Notes under the pieces: generated by a model
Database searches by the model: none
Told to the model about the DNA's origin: nothing
Seen by the model: the letters and a program-made list of their open reading frames with translations, nothing else
Program-made: the position numbers and the translations under genes
Shown: positions 8,877 to 18,218 of the stretch, in pieces
Layout of the letters: each line of letters starts with the position of its first letter
Position numbering within the stretch: the first letter of the stretch is position 1
DNA from: Arenibacter arenosicollis
GTDB lineage: Bacteria; Bacteroidota; Bacteroidia; Flavobacteriales; Flavobacteriaceae
Direction: 5' to 3'
Assembly: GCF_014397245.1 (NCBI RefSeq)
Contig: NZ_JACLHY010000018.1
Location: 43,037 to 107,036, forward strand
Length of the DNA: 64,000 nucleotides

Positions 8877-10244
8877 TTAGTGTTTTAGTTCTAGAATTTT
8901 TAAGACCTTTTTTTTTCTTAGATAGGAAGAAATGATGTGGGTCGTGTTTTCATTTCCTTCCATAGGTGTTATTATGGATTCCAAGATATGAATATTATTT
9001 ATCTGATGGTTTAAATTAAAATATCCAAAGCCTTTAAAAACACCGTCTTTGATTTCGATTCCGCAACGTTCGCCAATTTCCCTACCCTTGTCCATGATCA
9101 GAATGCTCTTTTTTGAAAAACTGTATTTTTCAATTGCCTGCCTGGCTCTTTCATTATAGGCTTCTGTAGGCTCTTGTTTAATGCAGCCTCCAAGGCAACT
9201 GTTGTCCTCGTAATGGGAACAGTGCGTTTTTGCTTGAGAGAGCCCATTTATTTTATTGCACAATTGAAACTCCTCTCTAATTTTATGTAGAAAATTCTCG
9301 GCACCTTGAAGGCTGTTGAAAGTGGCCACCGGTCTTTTTTTAGGGTCAATGGTCTCTGCGGTCAGTGCAATATATCCATTCCCGTCAACAGATTGGTATA
9401 GTCCATGGGAAAATAGCCTTCTTTTGTAATAGGAATTGTATTTGGGCTTGTTCCGTAATAATTCCGCATTTTCCTTTAATAGGGCTGCCAATTCATTGCC
9501 TGTCTTTTCATAAGAAACCCGTTTAGTCTCTTTTTGAATTTTTCTGGCCTTTGGACTATTATTGGTAAAATGCTGATTTACCCTTTTTTTTATGTTGCTG
9601 CTTTTGCCCAATAAAATAATATCTCCATCCTTATTGTGTAAATAATAGACTCCTGTTTCCGAAGGTAATTCGTCTACCATATCCAGCTGTCTGGGCGATA
9701 GTTCACCTTGCGTTTCACTTCTTAAAACACTTCTAACAATGGTTTTATCCAGGTCTTTTGAAAGTAATAGTTTAAATAGCTGTAAAGTTGCAAGTGCATC
9801 CCCATTAGCTCTATGGCGATCACTTACGGGGATTCCCAAGGAACGAACCAATTTGCCAAGACTGTAGGATTCGGCATCAGGTAGTAATTGCTTGGCGAGT
9901 TCAACGGTGCATAGTGTCTTGCGTTCAAAATTAAATCCCAACCGCCTGAATTCGGTTCGCAATATGCGGTAGTCGAACTGGGCGTTATGGGCTACAATTA
10001 CAGCATCTTCCGTAATTTCGACTATGCGCTTGGCTACCTCATAAAATTTCGGAGCTGTACGTAACATATTATTGTTAATGCCCGTAAGATTGACTACAAA
10101 TGGCTGAATTTCCTTTTCCGGGTTTACCAGGCTGATAAATTGATCCACCACTTTATGCCCGTCAAACCTGTGGATAGCAATTTCAGTAACCCCCTCTTCA
10201 TTGTATTTTCCTCCTGTGGTTTCAATATCTAATATGACGTACAT
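8877..10244 (-). CDS. DEDDh exonuclease fused to a GIY-YIG nuclease domain
   Basis: A two-nuclease fusion. The N-terminal 160 residues are a DnaQ/epsilon-like 3'-5' exonuclease with D6, E8 (LDIETTG), D91 (NAQFDY), H144 and D149 (HRANGDA). Residues about 193-280 form a GIY-YIG domain like that of UvrC/Cho (GVYYLHN at 198-204, LLGKSSN, R221). A Cys-rich stretch follows (C-x7-C-x3-C, CSHYEDNSCLGGC) that resembles the segment after the GIY-YIG domain in UvrC. The architecture occurs in Bacteroidota, usually annotated as polymerase III epsilon-like. A role in DNA repair is inferred. All core catalytic residues appear present. Confidence 0.85.
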   Translation of the reverse strand: MYVILDIETTGGKYNEEGVTEIAIHRFDGHKVVDQFISLVNPEKEIQPFVVNLTGINNNMLRTAPKFYEVAKRIVEITEDAVIVAHNAQFDYRILRTEFRRLGFNFERKTLCTVELAKQLLPDAESYSLGKLVRSLGIPVSDRHRANGDALATLQLFKLLLSKDLDKTIVRSVLRSETQGELSPRQLDMVDELPSETGVYYLHNKDGDIILLGKSSNIKKRVNQHFTNNSPKARKIQKETKRVSYEKTGNELAALLKENAELLRNKPKYNSYYKRRLFSHGLYQSVDGNGYIALTAETIDPKKRPVATFNSLQGAENFLHKIREEFQLCNKINGLSQAKTHCSHYEDNSCLGGCIKQEPTEAYNERARQAIEKYSFSKKSILIMDKGREIGERCGIEIKDGVFKGFGYFNLNHQINNIHILESIITPMEGNENTTHIISSYLRKKKVLKILELKH

Positions 10245-10315
10245 GTATTATTTCTAATTCGGATTGGTAAACAAAGATACATATTCTGTTGTCAAAGAAA
10301 TAGCAAGATTAGCGG

Positions 10316-10969
10316 CTAATTTCTGGCTCCAAAAATGCTACTTCCAACTCGTATCATAGTACTTCCTTCCGCTATGGCAATCTCGTAATCGCCACTCATT
10401 CCCATGGATAGTTCCGATAGATCCGGGAGTACTGTTTTGGTCTTTTCAAACAAACTTTTAAGCTGTTTAAATTCTTTTCTAATTTGCGGGATGTCATTAG
10501 TAAATGTCGCCATCCCCATTAAACCAACTATCTTTATGTTAGCTAGTTGTTGAATGTCATTTGAGGTAATTATTTCATTCAACTCATTCTCATCAAAACC
10601 AAATTTGGTGTCTTCCTCGGCGATGTGAATTTGTAGCAGGCAGGGTATGATGCGTTGGTGCTTTTTGGCCTGTTTATTTATTTCCTTCAGCAGCTTTAGG
10701 GTGTCCACCCCATGGATCAAGGATACATACTCGGCCATATACTTAACTTTATTGCGCTGTATATGACCAATCATATGCCATTGTATATCCTTAGGAAGAA
10801 TTTCCCATTTCTGCGTCATTTCCTGAATTTTGTTTTCACCAAAAATTCTTTGTCCTGCCTCATAGGCATCCATAATGTCGGCTAGAGGTTTGGTTTTGGA
10901 AACCGCTACCAGTTTAACGTGGGACGGAAGCGATTCCTTGATTTTCTTTAAATTTTCTTTAATGGACAT
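10316..10969 (-). CDS. YggS-family pyridoxal phosphate homeostasis protein
   Basis: A single-domain alanine-racemase-fold protein that binds PLP and helps control vitamin B6 and amino-acid pools; no enzymatic activity is established for the family. The PLP lysine is K25 in LVAVSKTKP. Further family marks are FGENKIQEM, WHMIGHIQRNK and the C-terminal MGMSGDYEIAIAEGSTMIRVGSSIFG. Length 217 is typical. A 70-nt gap separates it from the exonuclease gene downstream. Confidence 0.93.
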   Translation of the reverse strand: MSIKENLKKIKESLPSHVKLVAVSKTKPLADIMDAYEAGQRIFGENKIQEMTQKWEILPKDIQWHMIGHIQRNKVKYMAEYVSLIHGVDTLKLLKEINKQAKKHQRIIPCLLQIHIAEEDTKFGFDENELNEIITSNDIQQLANIKIVGLMGMATFTNDIPQIRKEFKQLKSLFEKTKTVLPDLSELSMGMSGDYEIAIAEGSTMIRVGSSIFGARN

Positions 10970-11052
10970 TCACTTATTTTTTTGCTTTAATCTTTTGTGG
11001 GGCATTTTAAACGATAAAACTTATAATTTAAATGTAACGACTCAATTAACTG

Positions 11053-11940
11053 CTAGTTAAACTGTTTGGAAACCGTTTCGGCTTTTCGGGATTGGGAATA
11101 ATCATAAAACCCTTCACCGGATTTAACACCTAATTTTCCTGCCGTTACCATATTTACCAATAAGGGGCAAGGAGCATATTTAGGATTTTTAAATCCGTCA
11201 TACATTACATTTAGGATGGACAGACAGATATCCAAACCAATAAAATCTGCCAGTTGTAAGGGACCCATTGGGTGTGCCATACCCAATTTCATGACGGTAT
11301 CTATTTCAGCAACCCCGGCAACCTTATTGTACAGGGTTTCTATGGCTTCATTGATCATTGGCATTAATATGCGGTTGGCTACAAAACCCGGGTAGTCATT
11401 AACTTCTGTAGGGGTTTTTCCAAGGTCTATGGAAAGGTCCATTATAATCTTTGTCACGGCATCTGAAGTGCTGTAACCACGGATAACTTCTACCAACTGC
11501 ATAATGGGTACGGGATTCATAAAATGCATTCCAATTACCTTATCGGCCCTATTGGTGGCGGCTGCTATCTGTGTTATGGAAATGGATGAGGTGTTGGTTG
11601 CCAAAATGGTGCCCGATTCGCAGATGGTATCCAATTCTTTGAAAATTTTAAGCTTTAGGGCCCTGTTTTCCGTGGCGGCCTCTATTACCAGGTCGGCTTT
11701 TTTGACCCCATCAGCTAGGTTGGTATAGGAAGTTATGATTTCCAAGGTGGATTTCTTGTCATTCTCGGTGATGAGCTCTTTGGCTACCATTCGATCTAGG
11801 TTTTTACCAATGGTGGCCAAGCCTTTGTCCAAAGAATCTTGGGAGATATCTATAAGGTTTGTTTTGTATCCATTTTGTGCAAATACATGTGCAATACCAT
11901 TGCCCATTGTTCCTGCTCCTATGACTGCTATGTTTTTCAT
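11053..11940 (-). CDS. 3-hydroxybutyryl-CoA dehydrogenase family protein
   Basis: NAD(P)-dependent oxidation of 3-hydroxyacyl-CoA, probably short chain, in beta-oxidation or aromatic/butyrate metabolism. The Rossmann motif GAGTMGNG starts at residue 8, TNTSSISIT surrounds residue 118, and the catalytic His is H139 in IGMHFMNPVP. The C-terminal domain carries the dimerisation region (NDYPGFVANRIL, MKLGMAHPMGPLQLADFIGLD). The 295-residue monofunctional form matches PaaH/Hbd rather than the large FadB fusion. No thiolase or crotonase gene is adjacent, so the exact pathway is open. Confidence 0.9.
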   Translation of the reverse strand: MKNIAVIGAGTMGNGIAHVFAQNGYKTNLIDISQDSLDKGLATIGKNLDRMVAKELITENDKKSTLEIITSYTNLADGVKKADLVIEAATENRALKLKIFKELDTICESGTILATNTSSISITQIAAATNRADKVIGMHFMNPVPIMQLVEVIRGYSTSDAVTKIIMDLSIDLGKTPTEVNDYPGFVANRILMPMINEAIETLYNKVAGVAEIDTVMKLGMAHPMGPLQLADFIGLDICLSILNVMYDGFKNPKYAPCPLLVNMVTAGKLGVKSGEGFYDYSQSRKAETVSKQFN

Positions 11941-12018
11941 TGGTATGTGTTTTTACCTAGGATTTTATCCTTTATTGCTTACTAGCGCTCCTTGTTTTAT
12001 AACAATTAACCTGTGTTT

Positions 12019-12987
12019 CTATTTCTTTTGAAATGATTTAATGACTTCCAAGGCAACCCTTAATGCGCGGGTGCCTTGTTCCAAGGTTACTACGGGGACG
12101 GTATTGTGGTTTATTGCATCGGCAAAGGTTTCCAGTTCGTCAAGAATAGCATTGTTTGAAGCTATGTCGGGGTTTTCAAAATAAATCTGTTTTTTTACGC
12201 CTTCGGCATTCTGCAAGATCATATCAAAATCTCCTGGTTTTTCCGGGGCGTCCTTCATTTTGACCACTTCCACTTTTTTCTCCAGAAAATCCACTGCGAT
12301 ATATGCATCCCTTTGGAAAAAACGGGACTTGCGCATGTTTTTCAAGGAAATTCTACTTGCTGTAAGGTTGGCTACACAGCCATTTTCAAACTCGATTCTG
12401 GCATTTGCAATATCCGGGGAATTACTGATAACCGATACACCGCTGGCGTTAATTTGTTTAACCTCGGACTTTACCACACTAAGTATGGCATCGATATCAT
12501 GGATCATCAAATCCAGAACAACTGGTACATCTGTGCCTCTTGGGTTAAATTCTGCCAATCTATGGGTTTCAATGAACATAGGGTTATTAATGTTCTCTTT
12601 TACCGCCATAAAAGCAGGATTAAATCTCTCCACATGGCCAACCTGTCCTTTTACCTGATATTTTTTCTCCAACAGCAACAATTCGTCAGCTTCTTCAATT
12701 GTATTGGTGATGGGTTTCTCAATGAATACATGTTTACCTTTTTTCATAGCCTTTTTGGCGCAATCAAAGTGGGAAAGGGTAGGGGTAACAATATCTATGA
12801 CATCAACCGCATCTATTAGTTTGTTGATGTTTTCGTAAAAAGTATATCCGAATTCCGCTTCCACCTTTTTGCCATTGATAACATCCGGGTCGTAAAATCC
12901 TACTAAATTGTATTTTTGGGACTCATTGAGTAATCTAAGATGAATTTTTCCTAAATGTCCTGCTCCGAGGACGCCAACATTAAGCAT
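12019..12987 (-). CDS. Gfo/Idh/MocA-family oxidoreductase
   Basis: An NAD(P)-dependent sugar or sugar-derivative dehydrogenase, substrate unknown. The N-terminal Rossmann fold begins LNVGVLGAGHLGKIH, and the family's EKP motif is at residues 90-92 (HVFIEKPITNT). A His in DLMIHDIDAI is the probable catalytic residue. The 322-residue length is standard. It precedes the dehydrogenase gene on the same strand with a 78-nt gap, so joint transcription is possible but not certain. Confidence 0.85.
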   Translation of the reverse strand: MLNVGVLGAGHLGKIHLRLLNESQKYNLVGFYDPDVINGKKVEAEFGYTFYENINKLIDAVDVIDIVTPTLSHFDCAKKAMKKGKHVFIEKPITNTIEEADELLLLEKKYQVKGQVGHVERFNPAFMAVKENINNPMFIETHRLAEFNPRGTDVPVVLDLMIHDIDAILSVVKSEVKQINASGVSVISNSPDIANARIEFENGCVANLTASRISLKNMRKSRFFQRDAYIAVDFLEKKVEVVKMKDAPEKPGDFDMILQNAEGVKKQIYFENPDIASNNAILDELETFADAINHNTVPVVTLEQGTRALRVALEVIKSFQKK

Positions 12988-13269
12988 ATTTATTTATTTT
13001 CTTCAAAAATAAGGATAGTTTGCAAGTTTAAGGGCTTAAAAATTAAAAGTTAGGTTTTGTACACCTTCTTTTATGTGATCGTATATTTCAAAGGAAATTG
13101 ATGAAAAATTATTCGGGGACAATGGCACTTTGGTTTGGTAAATTAAAAATAAATCTGGGTTTAAATTAACAGCAGATAGCAGAATAAGTTAGATTGCAGT
13201 ATGTAATTTATCCAATTTTTCCATTTTAAGTTTTTCGTTTTTTTAACTTTACAGACCAAAACCAATCAA

Positions 13270-13911
13270 TTGAAAGATACATTAAAACATCGGGGAATGC
13301 GCAACAAATTGGCGGACATTCTTGCAGAAAAGGGAATTGCCGATAATGCCGTCCTAAATGCCATCCGCGAAGTGCCCAGACACCTGTTTTTGGATAGTAG
13401 TTTTGAAGACCACGCTTACCAGGATAAAGCTTTTCCAATTGGAGCGGAGCAAACTATCTCCCAGCCCTATACAGTGGCCTTCCAGTCAGAACTTTTACAG
13501 GTAAAACCAAATCATAAAATCTTGGAAATAGGGACGGGTAGTGGGTACCAAACCGCGGTTTTGTTAAAGCTTATGGCCAAAGTATACACCATTGAGCGCC
13601 AATTGGAGCTATTTAAAAAGACGAATCTCTTTTTTAAAAAAATGGGGTATAGACCCAAAAAAGTAATTTTCGGGGATGGCTATAAGGGGTTGCCAGAAGA
13701 GGCGCCTTTTGATAGTATCATAGTAACTGCCGGGGCTCCATTTGTGCCCAATCCTTTGTTGGCGCAACTTAAGGTTGGAGGCAGGTTGGTGATACCTGTG
13801 GGGCTGGATGAACAAATAATGACTTTGTTTGTTAGGAAGTCGGCCAAGGAATTTGAGAAAAAGGAATTGGGATCTTTTAGATTTGTGCCCTTGTTGGAGG
13901 ATAAAAATTAG
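13270..13911 (+). CDS. pcm: Protein-L-isoaspartate O-methyltransferase
   Basis: It methylates abnormal L-isoaspartyl residues with S-adenosylmethionine, starting repair of aged proteins. The SAM-binding motif LEIGTGSGYQTAVL lies at about residues 85-98. The substrate-side motif IGAEQTISQPYTVA (57-70) is the PIMT hallmark, and VTAGAPFVPNPLL is motif III. The start is probably the TTG at 13270, because MKDTLKHRGMRNKL matches the family N-terminus; an ATG at 13297 would lose nine residues. The gene converges on smpB with 8 nt between stops. Confidence 0.92.
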   Translation: MKDTLKHRGMRNKLADILAEKGIADNAVLNAIREVPRHLFLDSSFEDHAYQDKAFPIGAEQTISQPYTVAFQSELLQVKPNHKILEIGTGSGYQTAVLLKLMAKVYTIERQLELFKKTNLFFKKMGYRPKKVIFGDGYKGLPEEAPFDSIIVTAGAPFVPNPLLAQLKVGGRLVIPVGLDEQIMTLFVRKSAKEFEKKELGSFRFVPLLEDKN

Positions 13912-13919
13912 TTAAATTA

Positions 13920-14381
13920 CTAATTATTAAAACTTTTTTTAATTCTGTCCAGGTTTTTCTTGTTGTCACGGTCCTTGATGGATTCGCGCTTATCATAAAG
14001 TTTTTTACCCTTTGCCAGTGCTATGTTTATTTTGGCCAAACCCCTGTCATTCAGGAAAAGGTTTAAAGGGATTATGGTAAGGCCCGAATTTTTTACTTCT
14101 TTTTCCAGTTTTTTAAGCTCACCACGGTTCAATAAAAGTTTTCGTTCTGCTTTTGGCAAATGGTTATAATGGGTTCCATGGGAATATTCATCAACCTGCA
14201 TGTTAATGACAAATAATTCGCCTAGATCATTAAATTCACAAAAACTTTCCGAAATGGAAGCCTTACTCTCCCGAATCGATTTAATTTCGGTTCCGGATAA
14301 AACTATACCTGCTGTATAGGTGTCCAACAACTCGTAATCGAACCTAGCCCTTTTATTTTTTATGTTTATTTTTTTCTGCAT
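13920..14381 (-). CDS. smpB: SsrA-binding protein SmpB
   Basis: It binds tmRNA and brings it to stalled ribosomes for trans-translation. Conserved stretches are [22 protein letters not shown] at the N-terminus, [18 protein letters not shown], and [13 protein letters not shown] near the C-terminus, whose basic tail enters the mRNA channel. The length of 153 is normal. It appears monocistronic, convergent with pcm. The tmRNA gene is not in this window. Confidence 0.96.
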   Translation of the reverse strand: MQKKINIKNKRARFDYELLDTYTAGIVLSGTEIKSIRESKASISESFCEFNDLGELFVINMQVDEYSHGTHYNHLPKAERKLLLNRGELKKLEKEVKNSGLTIIPLNLFLNDRGLAKINIALAKGKKLYDKRESIKDRDNKKNLDRIKKSFNN

Positions 14382-14518
14382 ATGTTTGACAAAAATAACA
14401 ACAATTATCCGATTGGCAATTAACGCTTACACAGAGATTTTGCGTTTGTGATCGGATACATGGTTGATTTTTTGTAATGAATGTAACCTCTTTGCGATTA
14501 ATCTTAAAAATTATTGAG

Positions 14519-15265
14519 ATGAGAATAGTATACCCTTTGGTTTTGATTTTATTAATTATTTCGTGTAAGGAGAAAACGAAAACTTCTATAACTGCCCAGG
14601 AAATAGTTGATAGGTCAATTTTGGCAAGTGGCGGGGAATTGTATAGAACCAGTGATATTACTTATAAATTCAGGGATTTTCAATATGCTTCTGAATGGAA
14701 TGGGGGCAGTAGAATCTTAAAACGTATTAAGCTCACGGATTCTATAAAGGTGTTGGATGTAAAAAGTACCCATGGTTTAAAGCGATTCATTAATGATAGT
14801 TTGGTGCCATTAAAGGATTCGATAGCCAATGTGTACGCAAACTCGGTGAATTCGGTACATTATTTTGCATACTTACCATTTGGATTGAATGATCCTGCAG
14901 TTAACAAGGAGTTGTTGGGGGAAGTTGCTATAAACGGCAAAGAGTACTATAAGCTAAAGGTTACCTTTGATCAGAAAGGTGGTGGGGATGATTATGATGA
15001 TGTTTATTTGTATTGGTTTAACAAGGAGACTTTTAAGCCCGATTACCTGGCTTATGAATTTCATGTGGATGGCGGTGGAATCCGTTTTAGAGCGGCTTAT
15101 AATGAACGCTATATAAGGGGTATCCGTTTTGTTGATTATGAGAACTTTGAAGCATCCCCCGAAGATGCAACAATATATGAGGTTGATAGTCTTTATGGAC
15201 GGGGCCAATTAAAACTATTGTCAAAAATAGAGTTGAAGGATATTTCTGTTGTGGCGTCCGATTAA
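14519..15265 (+). CDS. DUF6503-like lipoprotein
   Basis: A predicted outer-membrane or periplasmic lipoprotein of about 248 residues. The signal peptide ends in the lipobox IISC, followed by KEKTKT. The mature part starts with a segment (AQEIVDRSILASGGELY) resembling the start of LolA/outer-membrane-lipoprotein-sorting-like folds, and the rest is beta-rich. I prefer the ATG at 14519 over 14477, because only the later start puts the positive residue directly before the hydrophobic core. Function unknown. Its stop overlaps the stop of the convergent phosphatase gene by 4 nt. Confidence 0.7.
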   Translation: MRIVYPLVLILLIISCKEKTKTSITAQEIVDRSILASGGELYRTSDITYKFRDFQYASEWNGGSRILKRIKLTDSIKVLDVKSTHGLKRFINDSLVPLKDSIANVYANSVNSVHYFAYLPFGLNDPAVNKELLGEVAINGKEYYKLKVTFDQKGGGDDYDDVYLYWFNKETFKPDYLAYEFHVDGGGIRFRAAYNERYIRGIRFVDYENFEASPEDATIYEVDSLYGRGQLKLLSKIELKDISVVASD

Positions 15266-15798
15266 TCCATTTTTAATCTTATATCGGTAGCTTTTCCATT
15301 TATGATCCGCACAATAAAAAGACTACTGTTGTCATAATCATCCATGTGTTCATATTTTTCTTCTCCCAACATAAGATTTACAAATTCCGGAGTGGTATTA
15401 CTGTGGCCAACGATAAGAACGTTTTTACCTAGGTTCTCTTTTTTAAATTCTTCTATTATGATTGCTTTGGGGTCATAATATTGTGGGGTAATTTCTTTCT
15501 TTATGGATGTGGGTGCAGCAGTCATTGCGGTTCTTTCAAAATCCGTGATATAAATGGCATCTAGTGCTACAGGGTCAAAAACCTCAGCCCAACGGATGGC
15601 CCGTCCCAACCCATCTTGATTCAATTCTGGATCTATATTTTCCGGATCACTACGATCTTTTTCGGCATGTCTTATGAAATAAAAGGTGGAAATATATTCT
15701 TCTGCATTTTCCAAGGGTAACTTTGGTTCGTCCTTACAGGCCATATTCCCAAACGTTAATGCTAGAATTAATAGCAGTTTTATATTTTTCATGGTCAA
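15262..15798 (-). CDS. Histidine phosphatase family lipoprotein
   Basis: A phosphoglycerate-mutase-like phosphatase exported as a lipoprotein (lipobox GNMAC). The catalytic RHG-type motif is FIRHAEKDR, with the second active-site His in VLIVGHSNTTPE, and an ERTAMTAAPT segment that contains the conserved Arg. The 178-residue size suits the SixA/PhoE-like branch. The substrate is unknown; surface location suggests extracytoplasmic phosphate release. It converges with the preceding lipoprotein gene. Confidence 0.85.
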   Translation of the reverse strand: MTMKNIKLLLILALTFGNMACKDEPKLPLENAEEYISTFYFIRHAEKDRSDPENIDPELNQDGLGRAIRWAEVFDPVALDAIYITDFERTAMTAAPTSIKKEITPQYYDPKAIIIEEFKKENLGKNVLIVGHSNTTPEFVNLMLGEEKYEHMDDYDNSSLFIVRIINGKATDIRLKMD

Positions 15799-15888
15799 TT
15801 CTATTTTTGGTAAATGATTATTCTAGTAATGTAACTAAAATTACATTAAAAAAGTATGTAGTGCCCGCAGTTTTTTGTTCTTTTGTAT

Positions 15889-17499
15889 ATGGATAAAAAG
15901 TACGCTATTTATGCTATTTTGTTTGCGATATTTTTTTCGCACGCCCAAGAGGTTGCAGTTCCAACCGATCTTAGGCAGCATAATTTAAATGAATTCAATT
16001 CCAGTTTATTTAACCCCGTTTTTTCCCTGGATCGGAACAATCCGCAGTCCATTGCATGGTGGTCCAGGTATCAATGGCAAACCATAGATGCTGATCCAAC
16101 TTCTATTTTTTTAAATTATTCGAGAAAAATAAACGAGCAATCGTCTATTGGCGTTGGTTTTATCCAGAATAATACGGGCGTGTTTTTAAATACCGGCGGA
16201 GTGCTCAATTACGCTTATGCTTTTAATTTCGACAATAATATGCAATTGTCAGTGGGGTTGAACGTATTTGGTTTCAGTAGTGAAATTGCCGATGACCGCT
16301 ATACACCGGATCCAGATATTTTACTGCCGCAATTAGAAGTGTCCAATGCCTTTATTATGCAATTTGCGCCCGGGGTTAGGTTTTCAGTGGATGGTTTTAG
16401 CGTAGGTTTTACAGCTGGGAATCTTTTTGATTACAATTTTTCTACTAATACAAGTTATTCAGAATCTGATGAAAAAATCTACTTGGGTATGGTAGATTAT
16501 CAATTTCCAATAACACTTTTCAGTGGTGTGGATAATGCCTTTTTAAGGCCTTTGTTATATGTGAAGTCGGTACCTTATGGCGATACCCAAGTGGGTCTAA
16601 ACGCCTTGTTGTCCTCCAATAAATTTTGGGTGCAAGGTGGTTATAATAGTTTTTATGGTATTTCCGGTGGATTGGGCGGTAGATTTTTTAAGCATTTATC
16701 GTTGGGTGCCTTAATTGAATACGGTACGGATGCCGAGATCAAGAATCAAGATCCAAGTTTTGAGCTGATAGCAGGCTATACTTTTGGCAGTCCTGATGAT
16801 CGTAAAAAGGTAGTAGGTTTTGAAGTGGATGAGGAAAAGGAAGCGTTGGTGCAATTGGAGAAAGAAGATCCATTGGAGGAAGAAGAGGATCAGAAAGCCG
16901 AGGAATTGAAATTGAAAGAAGAGCTGACCAAAGCAGAGGCCTTGGCTGAGAAAAATGCAAATAAAAAATCCAAAAAACAAAAACGGGTTAGGGGTAAGAA
17001 AAAGAAAGCTTTGGCAGAAGAATTAAGGCTGGCCCAAGAATTAGCCGAGGCAAAAAGATTAAAGGAAAAGCAGGAGGCCGAGGCCTTGGCCAAGGCTATT
17101 CAAATGAAGGAACAAAAAAGATTGGATTCCATAAAAAATATGGAGCTGGCCTTAGCTAAGAAAATTCAGGAAGATCTGGATAGAATTGCAGCTAGGAAGA
17201 AGGCGGGCAAGTCTGTTACTCAAGGACATTACGAGGAAGTAGATAGAATTGAGGGGCAGAAAGCCGGATTTTATCTTATAGGCAATGTTTACGGTACAAG
17301 CAGATACCGTGATATATTTGTTCAAAATCTAAAAAAGAAAGGTATTGATGCCAAGTTTTTCTACCTGGCGAAGACCAAATGGGACTATGTGTATCTGGAG
17401 AGGTTTGATACGCTAAGTGATGCGGAAGCGGCAAGGGATAATGACTTCAAAGGCAATTATAAAGAAAAAACGTGGATATTTAGGATAATAGGGGAGTAG
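15889..17499 (+). CDS. PorP/SprF-family membrane protein with C-terminal SPOR-like domain
   Basis: An outer-membrane beta-barrel of the PorP/SprF family, which associates with type IX secretion and gliding. A signal peptide ends at SHAQ. The barrel covers about residues 20-305 and includes LNEFNSSLFNPVF and IGVGFIQNNTG, both typical. A long charged Glu/Lys/Ala-rich segment (about 310-450), likely coiled coil, leads to a C-terminal domain (GFYLIGNVYGTSRYRDIF...WIFRIIGE) that looks like SPOR, a peptidoglycan-binding fold. The product therefore may span from outer membrane to cell wall. I prefer the ATG at 15889 to the TTG at 15883. It stands alone; no partner adhesin gene (SprB type) is adjacent. 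Confidence 0.82.
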   Translation: MDKKYAIYAILFAIFFSHAQEVAVPTDLRQHNLNEFNSSLFNPVFSLDRNNPQSIAWWSRYQWQTIDADPTSIFLNYSRKINEQSSIGVGFIQNNTGVFLNTGGVLNYAYAFNFDNNMQLSVGLNVFGFSSEIADDRYTPDPDILLPQLEVSNAFIMQFAPGVRFSVDGFSVGFTAGNLFDYNFSTNTSYSESDEKIYLGMVDYQFPITLFSGVDNAFLRPLLYVKSVPYGDTQVGLNALLSSNKFWVQGGYNSFYGISGGLGGRFFKHLSLGALIEYGTDAEIKNQDPSFELIAGYTFGSPDDRKKVVGFEVDEEKEALVQLEKEDPLEEEEDQKAEELKLKEELTKAEALAEKNANKKSKKQKRVRGKKKKALAEELRLAQELAEAKRLKEKQEAEALAKAIQMKEQKRLDSIKNMELALAKKIQEDLDRIAARKKAGKSVTQGHYEEVDRIEGQKAGFYLIGNVYGTSRYRDIFVQNLKKKGIDAKFFYLAKTKWDYVYLERFDTLSDAEAARDNDFKGNYKEKTWIFRIIGE

Positions 17500-17506
17500 T
17501 ACCTGG

Positions 17507-18103
17507 TTACTTTTTTATCTCGCGTACAATTAATTGGTCCAAGTAGGCTATTGTGTTAATCAGGTATTTTCTATCACCTGTAATAGTTGCCATGGCAACT
17601 GCGCCTTGTATCATTGTAAATAGTTGTTTGGAAAACTGAAGGGGGGTTACCGGTAATCTTAGTTCATTGTTGTTTAGCCCATTTTCCAGAACAAGGGCAA
17701 TTTTTCCTTCAATAGTTTTTATTGTTTCCCTAGTTGCGGCCAGTAACTGCGAATTATTGTGATTGGCGTCAACACCAATATTTAAAATTGGGCAGCCTCC
17801 CAATTCCTCTACAAAGGTATCATAGTGCCGATAAAAATTGGTAAGCACAAAAAGCTTCTGAAGGGAAGTTCCGCTCGAATTTAATTTTTCGTCAATTTCA
17901 GATAAAAGTTTCTTGCTATTGTACTCAAATGCCGCAAGAGCCAAGGAATCCTTGTTTTCGAAATTCCCATAAATCGCCCCTTTGGTAAGTCCGGTAGCTT
18001 CTGTAAGGTCGCTCATGCTGGTTCCTACATATCCAAGTTTGTTAAAAATTGGCGCAACAGTTTCAATGATATAGGCAGTGGTTCTTTCAGCTTTTGTAGA
18101 CAT
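17507..18103 (-). CDS. TetR/AcrR-family transcriptional regulator
   Basis: A 198-residue repressor-type regulator. The N-terminal helix-turn-helix (about residues 8-52) has the TetR pattern VGTSMSDLTEATGLTKGAIYGNFENKDSLA. The C-terminal ligand-binding domain resembles TetR_C_33/YcdC-like forms with PILNIGVDANHNN. The target genes are unknown. No efflux gene lies next to it; it is between the PorP/SprF gene and clpB. The upstream DNA has a weak ATAC-N6-GTAT half-palindrome at 18138-18151 that could be an autoregulatory operator. Confidence 0.85.
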   Translation of the reverse strand: MSTKAERTTAYIIETVAPIFNKLGYVGTSMSDLTEATGLTKGAIYGNFENKDSLALAAFEYNSKKLLSEIDEKLNSSGTSLQKLFVLTNFYRHYDTFVEELGGCPILNIGVDANHNNSQLLAATRETIKTIEGKIALVLENGLNNNELRLPVTPLQFSKQLFTMIQGAVAMATITGDRKYLINTIAYLDQLIVREIKK

Positions 18104-18172
18104 GTCCTTACAGTTTTATGCTAATATAAAAAATATTATACTGCATGGTATTTATTGTTAATAAAAAAAAAA

Positions 18173-18197
18173 GGCATCCAATTATGAATTGGATGCC
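18173..18197 (-). terminator. Terminator downstream of clpB
   Basis: A perfect 11-bp stem (18173-18183 with 18187-18197) and a 3-nt loop. On the minus strand it is followed by a run of ten T. It lies 21 nt after the clpB stop. Confidence 0.85.
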
Positions 18198-18218
18198 CTG
18201 GTATAGTAAATGATTAAT

